In this document: piece after piece, positions 1 to 6,641 of the stretch
Position numbering within the stretch: position 1 is the first letter of the stretch
Layout of the letters: every line of letters starts with the position of its first letter
Source of the DNA: G039029935 sp039029935
GTDB taxonomy: Bacteria; Chloroflexota; Anaerolineae; Caldilineales; Caldilineaceae
Reading direction: 5' to 3'
Length of the DNA stretch: 8,551 nt
Assembly: GCA_039029935.1 (NCBI GenBank)
Contig: JBCCFC010000565.1
Span: 1-8,551 of the forward strand
Made by a program: the position numbers and the translations under genes
Notes under the pieces: model-generated
What the model saw: only the letters and a program-made list of their open reading frames with translations
Databases searched by the model: none
Told to the model about the DNA's origin: nothing

Positions 1-214
1 GCCCACTGTGTCGACAGACTCAACTTTCGGGATCAAGGAAAGTTTCTCCCCCGAAAAGAAGGCATGTATTTTACTTAAGAAAAAACCACAAACCACAAAC
101 CTAGGCAAACCTCATTTGAAGGCTGGATGATTTTTCTTAAGTAAAATACATGCCTTCTTTTCGGGGGAGAAACTTTCCTTGATCCCGAAAGTTGAGTCTG
201 TCGACACAGTGGGC
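1..214. repeat. 84-bp perfect inverted repeat (fold-back or MITE-like element)
   Basis: Bases 1-84 are the exact reverse complement of 131-214, with no mismatch, around a 46-bp centre (85-130). The arms begin GCCCACTGTGTCGACAGACT and end at an A-tract next to the spacer. Arm and total size (214 bp) fit a non-autonomous miniature inverted-repeat element or the fused ends of an insertion sequence, but no transposase is present and no target duplication can be checked because the left flank is outside the window. The structure may continue leftward. It lies upstream of a gene that has lost its 5' half, so it may mark the breakpoint. As RNA it would form an extremely stable hairpin. An assembly fold-back artefact is possible but less likely given the distinct, non-palindromic centre. 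Confidence 0.9.
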
Positions 215-556
215 AAAAACGCTAAAACTGGCTCCTGAGGAGGAGTAGTATTTCTCTGAAATAGTACAGCACTTCAGTAACAATACACTCCTTCTTAATA
301 GTTATTTTGGATTCATGTTAGCTGGATGTAAGGTGGTAGCTGTAATGCTCCATGCGATTTAGATGACACTCCAAAATTGTAGTAGTTCTTCAATTGGGAA
401 AAAGCGTAAAATAACAGTTGTGGAGGGCTGCAATGTGTATTGATTCACTGTTCTCAGAAATATGAATACTAAAAACTAACAGTATCCTTCAAAACACGTG
501 GAAGGTCACATATTTTGTGTACATGCGATTCTGCATGCGATTTGTAGGTCAAAGTC
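215..556. other. AT-rich non-coding stretch upstream of the WD40 gene
   Basis: No convincing protein is encoded here on either strand, and stops are frequent in all frames. It does not encode the missing N-terminal half of the downstream STAND protein: the frame of that gene is closed by TAG at 545-547. Visible small signals are three copies of CATGCGATT (starting at 351, 522 and 534, the last two 12 bp apart), a GGAGGG motif at 422-427 in front of a ten-codon ORF, and an isolated AGGAGGAG at 237-244 with no start codon at a useful distance. No promoter is convincing enough to list. Confidence 0.6.
433..465 (+). CDS. possible ten-codon upstream ORF with strong ribosome binding site
   Basis: An ATG at 433 follows GGAGGG (422-427) at a spacing of 5 nt, a better ribosome binding site than that of the large gene downstream. 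The reading frame gives MCIDSLFSEI and stops with TGA at 463-465, 91 nt before the next start at 557. It could be a leader peptide, the surviving start of a gene whose continuation was deleted or frame-shifted, or chance. The frame differs from that of the WD40 gene. Nothing else supports expression. Confidence 0.15.
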   Translation: MCIDSLFSEI

Positions 557-3500
557 ATGCAGTATTTCTTTGCCCAACGCACCCACCGTCCCCAAGGCAA
601 GCTCGTTCTGGGCTTTCGCAAAGAGTGGCTGGCCGATATCGAAGATGTCATGAAGGCACAGCGTCTGCCACGCGCCAAGCTCTTTCTCTCGCGCTTAAAC
701 CGTGCGGGCATTATGGAAGCGGTGACAGGCGTGGCGCGAGCAACGCGTCTGCAAACACGCTATCACTTAACAGTTGAAGCAGGGCTGGCCGAAATTATTG
801 CCGATGACCTGCTTGAAGACCCCGACTCGCCCGTTGCCCCCACACTACAAATTTTGCTGACCAAAATGTGGAGCCACGCCGAAATGCTCAACGTTGATCA
901 ACCCCACTTTGATATTGACCTCTATCAATCGCTCAAACGCGAGGGGCTGCTCCTGCTTGATTTTCTCCATCAGCAGCTAGACAAACTGCATGAATGGCGC
1001 GCCGAGGTCGTTGATTCAGGCTTGGCACTGGATGTGTTGGCTGCCCACACGACACCCCAAGGCACGGTTGCTCATCACACCGAGGCGGAGTTGCTGGAGA
1101 TGTATCGGCATCTGGAGGGCGACATCCCGCCCTTGGTGCAAAAATGCGAAGAACTCTACCTGCTTTTCAACCCCGTCAAGCAGCAGGCGAATCAACCCAA
1201 ATCCTCTCGGCTTGCGCATGACGCCCTCGCAACGCTGACCCGTCACGAGTATGAGGAGTCGGATAAACCTGGACAGCGTACCCGACGTATATTAGATAGC
1301 CGGATCATTGAATGGATGGATGAGGACGGACAATCCATCGAGGGCAATCCACTTGACGAAACGGACTTAACCCTTGTCGAGACCGGATTGAAGGGGACAC
1401 GTCATCTCACCCATTTAGAACAACAACTGCTGGATGCCAGTCGGCATGCGCAGGTACAACGCGAGCGGGGGCGCAAACTTCAGCGACGGCTTCGTTATGG
1501 GCTTTTCATGTTGGTCGCGGTCGCGGCCATTGTCGCCCTCTTTCTTTGGCGTCAATCGGTTCAACAGACCCTGTTGGCAGAAGAACGGCGTATCGAGGCC
1601 GAAACACAGACAGCGATTGCCCAGACGCAAACGATTTTTGCCGAGGAGCAGCGTGCTGAAGCGGAAGCGCAAACCATGATTGCCAATCGGCAGACCCAAT
1701 TGGCCGAGAAACGGCGTCTTTATGCGGAGACACAGACCGTGATTGCGCAGGAGCAGACTGAATTTGCCGAAGAGCAGTCACGTCGTGCCTTGTCCGAAAA
1801 TTTGGCAAGCCAAAGCCGATTGTTGATTCAGGTAGCAAACGACCAAAGCGACCTACCACTCATCCTTGCTCGTGATGCAGCCATGACAGACCTGAATCCC
1901 AATACCAGCCGTGCATTGCGCGTTGCCTTAGAGGAGCAGACATACATAGCGCAGCGGTCAATTCTTGCGACCAATCTACACCATCAAGGGACCGTCTATC
2001 GTGCTGCCTACAGCCCAGATGGGCAAATCGTCGCATCCGCCAGTGAGGATGGAACCATTCGTCTCTGGCGTACCAAGACACATACCACCATTTCGCTTCT
2101 ATATGGGCATAGAGGCCCGGTCAGGTCCGTTTCATTCAGTCCATATGGGCATCACATCGTCTCTGGGGGGGATGACAAAACCGTGCGTATCTGGGACATT
2201 GCCAGTGGCGAGCAAGTGGCTCAGTTCGATGGGCATACAACGTGGGTGAGTTCCGTGTCATTCAGCCCCGATGGAACCCATATTGTCTCGGGAAGTGGTG
2301 ACAAAACCGTGCGTATCTGGGACGTTGACAGTGGCGAGCAAGCGGCTCAGTTCGACGGGCATACAGATTGGGTGGGTTCGGTGGCATACAGCCCCGATGG
2401 ACATGCCATCGTCTCTGGCAGTGGTGACAAAACCGTGCGTATCTGGGATGTTGCCAGTGGCGAGCAAGCGGCTCAGTTCGAGGGTCATACAGCCCCGGTA
2501 TGGCCGGTGTCATACAGCCCCGATGGGCATACGATTGTCTCTGGGGGGTATGACAACACCGTGCGTATCTGGGACATTGATAGTGGTAAGCAGTTGGCAC
2601 AATTCGATGCACATTCACAAGATGTCGTGTCCGTGTCATACAGTCCAGACGGAAGACATATCGTCTCTGGCAGTGTGGACAAAACTGTGCGTATCTGGGA
2701 CGTTGCCAATGATGAGCAGTTGGCCCAATTCAATGGGCATTCAGATTGGGTCAGGTCAGTGTCATACAGTCCCGATGGCAGGCATATCGTTTCAGGGGGT
2801 GATGATAACACCGTGCGTATCTGGGACGTTGACAGTCGCGAGCAGGTGACACCACCACACGGGCATACAAATTGGGTCAACGCCGTATCATACAGCTCCG
2901 ATGGAACGCATATCGTCTCTGGGGGTGCTGACAACACCGTGCGTATCTGGGATGCTGCCAGCGGTCAGCAGTTGGCGCAATTTGATGGGCATTCAGATTG
3001 GGTCAATGCCCTATCATACAGCCCCGATGGGCATCATATCGTTTCTGCGGGTCATGACAACACCGTGCGTATCTGGGACGTTGCTAGTGGTGAGCAGTTG
3101 ACGCAACTCGATGGGCATACAGGGCGAGTATATGCCGTATCATACAGCCCCGATGGAATGTATGTCGTCTCTGGGAGTGCTGACAAAACGATGCGTATCT
3201 GGGACGTTGCCAGCGGTGAGCAGGTGGCGCAATTTAATGGGCATGCAGATTGGATTAGGTCTGTGTCATTCAGCCCTGATGGAACCCATATTGTCTCTGG
3301 GGGTGATGACAGCACCGTGCGCATCTGGGACGTTGCCAGCAGTGAGCAGTTGGCCCAACTCGATGGGCATGCAGGGCGAGTATACACCGTGTCGTACAGT
3401 CCCGATGGCAGGTATATCGTCTCGGGTGGTGCTGACAACACTGTGCGCATCTGGGACATTGACAGCAGTGAACAGTTGGTACAATTTGATGGACATACAG

Positions 3501-5074
3501 CGTTGGTCAGGTCCGCGTCATTTAGTCCTGATGGTGTGCATATTGTCTCTGGGAGTCATGACAAAACGGTGCGCATCTGGGAGGTCGCCAGCGGAGAGCA
3601 GTTGGCACAACTTGATGGGCATTCAGATGATGTCATGTCCGTGTCATACAGCCCAAGTGGAAATCATATCGTTGCTGGCGGTGCTGACAACACCATACGC
3701 ATCTGGACATTTGCCAGCGGGGAGCAGTTGGCCCAACTCAATAGGCATTCAGATGAGGTAGCGTCCGTGTCATATAGCCCCGATGGAACCTATATCGTCG
3801 TTGGCAGTGCTGACAACACCATGCGCATCTGGGATATGACGAGCAGAGAACAAGTTGCACAACTGGAGGGGCATACAGATGTGGCTTGGTCGGTGTCATA
3901 CAGCCCAGATGGAAGACATATTGTCTCTGGGAGTGCTGACAACACCATACGCATCTGGGATGTTGCCAGCGGCAAGCAGGTGGTGCAATTTGATGGACAC
4001 ACAGATTGGGTAGGGTCGGTGTCATACAGCCCCGATGGACATCATATCGTCTCTGGGGGTGATGACAACACCGTGCGCATCTGGGATGTTGCCAGCGGTG
4101 AGCAGTTTGCCCAACTCAATGGGCATAAAGATTGGGTCATCGACGTGTCATACAGCCCCGACGGCAGGCATATTGTCTCTGGGAGTGCTGATAATACCGT
4201 GCGTATCTGGGATATTGCCAGCGGTGAGCAGTTGAGACAATTCGATGGGCATTCAGATTGGGCAAGATCGGTGTCATACAGCCCCGATGGAGCCTATATC
4301 GTCTCTGGCAGTGATGACAACACCGTGCGCATCTGGGACATTGCCAGTGGTGAGCAGTTGACACAACTCAATGGGCATTCAGGTTGGGTAAGGTCGGTGT
4401 CATACAGCCCAGATGGAAAATATATCGTCTCTGGCAGTGATGACAACACCGTGCGCATCTGGGATGTTGCCAGTGGTGAGCAGTTGGCGCAATTCGATGG
4501 GCATTCAGGGCGAGTATTCACCGTGTCATACAGCCGAGACGGAACGCACATCGTCTCTGGGGGTCAAGATAGCATAGTGCATCTGTGGGAAACACCCCAA
4601 TCTGCTTTATTACGCAGCGTTGTGCGGATTGCTCGACCCGCACCGATTTTGACCACTGAGGAATTGAGCCGATTTGGCATTGGTATGGACGGGATGTTAC
4701 CCAACAACCCACAATTAAAACCACTGCTGGCTGAGGCACAGGCGTATACATTGGTAGACGAAGGCCATGCCCTCGCTCATGCCGGTGATGTTATGAAAGC
4801 GACCCAGAAATTTAAAGCGGCACTCACCCTGATTGCGCCGCTGAACAAAGATGCGCTCACACTCCCCGCAGTCTTTGACATTGACCCAGAGCAGGAGGCG
4901 ATTGAGGTGGCTGTGTCTGCGATGATTCATGAGGGCAATCGACTGGCGCGTGTGGGTGATGTTGTGAATGCGGCGCATAAATTTTCCGAGGCGGTCGCAA
5001 TCGCCCCAGAACTAGCCCTTGACCCTGAAGCGGAAGCGCAACGCATCGATGATCTTGTGAATCCAACGGAGTAG
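557..5074 (+). CDS. STAND-family WD40 receptor lacking the NTPase core (21 WD40 repeats, one membrane segment)
   Basis: This 1505-aa protein is inferred to be a ligand-recognition receptor of the STAND (NLR-like) type. Residues 1-310 resemble the part of the novel-STAND NTPase module that follows Walker B: LVLGFRKEWL (17-26) looks like the sensor strand with its arginine, followed by a helical/winged-helix region. No P-loop or Walker B is present. An in-frame TAG at 545-547 closes the frame, so the ORF is N-terminally truncated. A hydrophobic segment (315-331) after a basic stretch predicts one membrane span, N-side in the cytoplasm. Residues 341-410 form a coiled coil of three 21-aa units. 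Residues 475-1356 hold 21 WD40 repeats of 42 aa. Residues 1357-1505 are helical with two TPR-like hairpins. The start is ATG 557 with only a weak AGG at 546-548. The frame is intact despite the lost NTPase, so it may be expressed as a membrane-anchored propeller protein. It could also be a decaying gene. Confidence 0.85.
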   Translation: MQYFFAQRTHRPQGKLVLGFRKEWLADIEDVMKAQRLPRAKLFLSRLNRAGIMEAVTGVARATRLQTRYHLTVEAGLAEIIADDLLEDPDSPVAPTLQILLTKMWSHAEMLNVDQPHFDIDLYQSLKREGLLLLDFLHQQLDKLHEWRAEVVDSGLALDVLAAHTTPQGTVAHHTEAELLEMYRHLEGDIPPLVQKCEELYLLFNPVKQQANQPKSSRLAHDALATLTRHEYEESDKPGQRTRRILDSRIIEWMDEDGQSIEGNPLDETDLTLVETGLKGTRHLTHLEQQLLDASRHAQVQRERGRKLQRRLRYGLFMLVAVAAIVALFLWRQSVQQTLLAEERRIEAETQTAIAQTQTIFAEEQRAEAEAQTMIANRQTQLAEKRRLYAETQTVIAQEQTEFAEEQSRRALSENLASQSRLLIQVANDQSDLPLILARDAAMTDLNPNTSRALRVALEEQTYIAQRSILATNLHHQGTVYRAAYSPDGQIVASASEDGTIRLWRTKTHTTISLLYGHRGPVRSVSFSPYGHHIVSGGDDKTVRIWDIASGEQVAQFDGHTTWVSSVSFSPDGTHIVSGSGDKTVRIWDVDSGEQAAQFDGHTDWVGSVAYSPDGHAIVSGSGDKTVRIWDVASGEQAAQFEGHTAPVWPVSYSPDGHTIVSGGYDNTVRIWDIDSGKQLAQFDAHSQDVVSVSYSPDGRHIVSGSVDKTVRIWDVANDEQLAQFNGHSDWVRSVSYSPDGRHIVSGGDDNTVRIWDVDSREQVTPPHGHTNWVNAVSYSSDGTHIVSGGADNTVRIWDAASGQQLAQFDGHSDWVNALSYSPDGHHIVSAGHDNTVRIWDVASGEQLTQLDGHTGRVYAVSYSPDGMYVVSGSADKTMRIWDVASGEQVAQFNGHADWIRSVSFSPDGTHIVSGGDDSTVRIWDVASSEQLAQLDGHAGRVYTVSYSPDGRYIVSGGADNTVRIWDIDSSEQLVQFDGHTALVRSASFSPDGVHIVSGSHDKTVRIWEVASGEQLAQLDGHSDDVMSVSYSPSGNHIVAGGADNTIRIWTFASGEQLAQLNRHSDEVASVSYSPDGTYIVVGSADNTMRIWDMTSREQVAQLEGHTDVAWSVSYSPDGRHIVSGSADNTIRIWDVASGKQVVQFDGHTDWVGSVSYSPDGHHIVSGGDDNTVRIWDVASGEQFAQLNGHKDWVIDVSYSPDGRHIVSGSADNTVRIWDIASGEQLRQFDGHSDWARSVSYSPDGAYIVSGSDDNTVRIWDIASGEQLTQLNGHSGWVRSVSYSPDGKYIVSGSDDNTVRIWDVASGEQLAQFDGHSGRVFTVSYSRDGTHIVSGGQDSIVHLWETPQSALLRSVVRIARPAPILTTEELSRFGIGMDGMLPNNPQLKPLLAEAQAYTLVDEGHALAHAGDVMKATQKFKAALTLIAPLNKDALTLPAVFDIDPEQEAIEVAVSAMIHEGNRLARVGDVVNAAHKFSEAVAIAPELALDPEAEAQRIDDLVNPTE
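1499..1549 (+). other. predicted transmembrane segment of the WD40 protein
   Basis: Codons 315-331 encode GLFMLVAVAAIVALFLW, an uninterrupted hydrophobic stretch preceded by an arginine-rich segment (RKLQRRLRY). The positive-inside rule would place the NTPase remnant in the cytoplasm and the coiled coil plus propellers outside. That topology is an inference; the order NTPase, single helix, coiled coil, WD40 is common in bacterial STAND proteins. Confidence 0.75.
1577..1765 (+). repeat. three in-phase 63-bp repeats encoding a coiled coil
   Basis: Three consecutive 21-aa units start at codons 341, 362 and 383, each beginning AEE or AEK and carrying a (E/A)AQT or ETQT core in the middle. A fourth partial copy (AEEQ) starts at 1766. 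Twenty-one residues equal three heptads, so the units stack into a continuous parallel coiled coil between the membrane helix and the propellers, probably a stalk or oligomerisation element. Unit boundaries were counted directly from the codons. Confidence 0.8.
1979..4624 (+). repeat. 21 tandem 126-bp WD40 repeats
   Basis: Counting from the GH dipeptide, repeats start every 126 bp from codon 475 to codon 1315 without a single indel (20 intervals). The typical unit reads GH-xxx-V-x-SVSYSPDG-xxIVSG-xxDNTVRIWD-xASGEQxAQxx. Repeat 1 (SEDGTIRLW) and repeat 21 (QDSIVHLWE) are the divergent caps expected at array ends. Twenty-one blades suit three seven-bladed propellers. The units are also highly alike at nucleotide level, which points to recent duplication or gene conversion. 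Such arrays easily gain or lose units and are prone to misassembly. Confidence 0.95.
4739..5043 (+). repeat. two related TPR-like helical hairpins in the C-terminal tail
   Basis: Residues from about 1401 (DEGHALAHAGDVMKATQKF) and from about 1458 (HEGNRLARVGDVVNAAHKF) share the pattern EG-x-x-LA-x-x-GDV-x-x-A-x-x-KF-x-x-A followed by an AP turn. They are offset by 57 residues. The pattern resembles degenerate tetratricopeptide repeats and is probably a protein-binding tail after the last propeller. The assignment to TPR rests on pattern only. Confidence 0.5.
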
Positions 5075-5091
5075 CTGGCGAATAAAGTTGA

Positions 5092-5154
5092 GATAGGACC
5101 TCCGGAAGGTGTTCAATTCTTGCTGAAAATTGAACACCTTCCGGAGGTCCTATC
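5092..5154. terminator. 27-bp perfect hairpin between convergent genes
   Basis: Bases 5092-5118 pair perfectly with 5128-5154 around a 9-nt loop. The hairpin sits 17 bp after the stop of the WD40 gene and 17 bp beyond the end of tyrS, the natural place for a bidirectional terminator or a 3'-end stabiliser. Neither side carries a good T-tract, so intrinsic termination is uncertain. A dispersed REP-like palindrome is the alternative. Confidence 0.6.
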
Positions 5155-5168
5155 ACTATCACTATCAC
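5151..5168. repeat. TATCAC hexamer x3
   Basis: Three exact tandem copies of TATCAC start inside the right arm of the 27-bp hairpin and run to within 3 bp of the tyrS stop codon. This is a short microsatellite and no function is evident. Confidence 0.8.
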
Positions 5169-5171
5169 AAA

Positions 5172-6419
5172 TTACCCTGCAACCACACGCAAGAACTTAC
5201 GCTTCCCCGCTTGAATCAACACTTCCGCGCTCGGCACATCCACCATTAAATGGACATCACGTGTCGCCTCACCATCCACACGTACACCGCCCTGCTGGAC
5301 TAGACGCCGTGCTTCGCCTTTACTTTTGACAAGATCAGCATTCTTCAAAATATCGAGCAGCCCCATTGCTTCACCAATTGCATAGGTCGGTGTACCGCTC
5401 GGCGCTTGGCCTTCGTGCATCTTGCGTGCATCCTGTACAGCAACATCCGCCGCTTCATCGCCACAAAAGATACTCACGATTTCCCATGCCAGTTTCTGCT
5501 TAAACGCACGCATCGACAGCGAGCCATCGTCAATCTGGTCAAAGTAGGCATCAATCTCTTCTTGCCGCCATCGCGTCACAAGTTCAGCATAATTGCGCAT
5601 GGCTGAATCGGGCACATTAAGGACTTTCGTAAAGATGACACCGGGGGCTTCATAGATGCCAATGTAGTTGCCCGTTGACTTGCTCATGCGCAGGACACCA
5701 TCGGTCCCCACCAGAATCGGGAAGGTCAACACAATTTGCGGCTTTAATCCCTTAGACTCCATCAACTTACGCCCAGCCATCAAATTGAAGAGTTGGTCTG
5801 AGCCACCCACCTGGATATCCGTTTTGAGTGCGACCGCATCATAACCTTGCATCAGTGCGTAGAAGAACTCGTGTAGCCAGATTGCATCGTTACGGGCGTA
5901 GCGTTTGCTAAAGTTGTCCCGTGCCAGAAACTGCTGCACAGTGAAATTGCTGGCTAAGTCGATGACATCCCCAAAGTTCATTTTACCCAACCATTCATGA
6001 TTATATCGTACCAGCGTCCGTGATTTATCCAGTACACGCCATGCCTGCTCTGCATATGTTGCACCTTTTTGTAGGGCATCCTCAAGTGTTTGTTGACTGC
6101 GCGCACTGTCCTTGTCGCTTGGGTCCCCCAACATGCCCGTAAACGTGCCAATCAAGAAAACCACCTCATGGCCTAAATCTTGAAACTGACGTAGTTTACG
6201 CATGGGAATCGTATGCCCTAAATGCAGGTCAGGGGACGACGGGTCAAACCCACAGTAGACACGCAGTGGTTGCCCCGATTCATAGCTCTCTTCCAACCGT
6301 GTGCGCAGTTCTTTTTCCATATTGGTATAGGTTTGCGGATCGCCAAAATCCACACCACGCATCAGAATCGACATTTGTTCATCAACAGGCGGAAAACTCG
6401 CCACAGGAACATCACCCAT
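5172..6419 (-). CDS. tyrS: tyrosyl-tRNA synthetase
   Basis: This class I cytosolic aminoacyl-tRNA synthetase uses ATP to charge tRNA-Tyr with tyrosine. The 415-aa product shows YCGFDP (55-60), the HIGH motif as HLGH (66-69), tyrosine-pocket residues in YALMQGYD (187-194), GGSDQ (205-209), the KMSKS motif as RMSKS (244-248), and a C-terminal S4 RNA-binding domain (about 355-415). Length is normal for the family and no key residue is missing. An in-frame ATG 16 codons upstream (6465-6467) exists, but the ATG at 6417-6419 is chosen because AAAAGGAG lies 7 nt before it. The residues before MRGVDFGD (20-27) form a short N-terminal extension. The gene is convergent with the WD40 gene and divergent from the right-hand ORF, apparently monocistronic. 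Sequence style suggests Chloroflexota. Confidence 0.97.
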   Translation of the reverse strand: MGDVPVASFPPVDEQMSILMRGVDFGDPQTYTNMEKELRTRLEESYESGQPLRVYCGFDPSSPDLHLGHTIPMRKLRQFQDLGHEVVFLIGTFTGMLGDPSDKDSARSQQTLEDALQKGATYAEQAWRVLDKSRTLVRYNHEWLGKMNFGDVIDLASNFTVQQFLARDNFSKRYARNDAIWLHEFFYALMQGYDAVALKTDIQVGGSDQLFNLMAGRKLMESKGLKPQIVLTFPILVGTDGVLRMSKSTGNYIGIYEAPGVIFTKVLNVPDSAMRNYAELVTRWRQEEIDAYFDQIDDGSLSMRAFKQKLAWEIVSIFCGDEAADVAVQDARKMHEGQAPSGTPTYAIGEAMGLLDILKNADLVKSKGEARRLVQQGGVRVDGEATRDVHLMVDVPSAEVLIQAGKRKFLRVVAG

Positions 6420-6611
6420 AAAAAAACTCCTTTTGGTTCTAGGCTCTTGAGGCCCAATGAGATACAAAACTCGGCCTTCGGGACGTGTCCAGAAAGGATA
6501 ACGTATGTCCTACTCATTTGCGGTCACCGCCCAAAGGGATTAGCTCAAATAGACTCGTTTTGTAGGCATTACCCTACGCAATACTATACGCTATGCCTAC
6601 GATAAAATGGC
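6420..6611 (-). promoter_or_regulatory. tyrS: tyrS leader and promoter region
   Basis: Between the orphan terminator and the tyrS start lie about 190 bp. Reading leftward, TTGCCA (6613-6608) and TATAGT (6588-6583) form a possible promoter, but with a long 19-bp spacer. GTAGGCAT and its complement (6562-6569 and 6593-6600) make an 8-bp inverted pair that would bracket this -10 box, or an RNA hairpin if transcription starts further upstream. Further in, TTTGGGCGGTGACCGCAAA (minus strand, 6535-6517) can form a small hairpin. It superficially recalls the T-box GGGTGG-N-ACCGCG element, but the sequence does not match properly. Regulation by uncharged tRNA is therefore only a possibility. Confidence 0.3.
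6427..6434 (-). promoter_or_regulatory. Shine-Dalgarno site of tyrS
   Basis: On the minus strand AAAAGGAG is followed by seven T and then ATG (6419-6417). This near-ideal spacing fixes the start at the second in-frame ATG rather than the one at 6467. The AAAGGA core can pair with TCCTTT of the minus strand at 6498-6493 in the same leader, so some masking is conceivable. Confidence 0.8.
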
Positions 6612-6641
6612 AAAAAAAAACACGAGGCTTAGTGCCACGCG
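6612..6641 (-). terminator. orphan leftward Rho-independent terminator
   Basis: On the minus strand an 8-position stem (6641-6634 with 6628-6621, one T-T mismatch and one G-T pair) with loop ACTAA is followed immediately by nine T. That is the form of an intrinsic terminator for leftward transcription. No leftward protein gene is evident upstream of it. It could end a small RNA, stop antisense reading from the divergent region, or be the remnant of a lost gene. Confidence 0.55.

Noticed and set aside
1..214. Intrinsic terminator
   Set aside because: The arms are far too long, the spacer is 46 bp, and no T-tract follows the right arm (AAAAACGCT).
237..244. AGGAGGAG as a ribosome binding site
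   Set aside because: No start codon follows at a usable distance; an in-frame or nearby stop (TAG) follows directly.
351..544. Three copies of CATGCGATT as regulator sites
   Set aside because: Nine-base matches with irregular spacing and no dyad are too weak to call.
2258..4751. Numerous long frames in other phases and on the minus strand across the WD40 array
   Set aside because: They repeat with the same 126-bp period as the real frame, have unnatural Cys/Pro/Ser/Arg-rich composition and are shadows of a repetitive gene.
5172..6467. tyrS starting at the upstream ATG (431 codons)
   Set aside because: No ribosome binding site fits that ATG, whereas AAAAGGAG with 7-nt spacing precedes the ATG at 6419. 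The extra 16 residues look like translated leader.
6517..6535. T-box antiterminator motif in front of tyrS
   Set aside because: GGGCGG-TG-ACCGC resembles the consensus, but the tRNA-binding UGG-N is not preserved and no stem I or specifier loop with a Tyr codon could be delineated.
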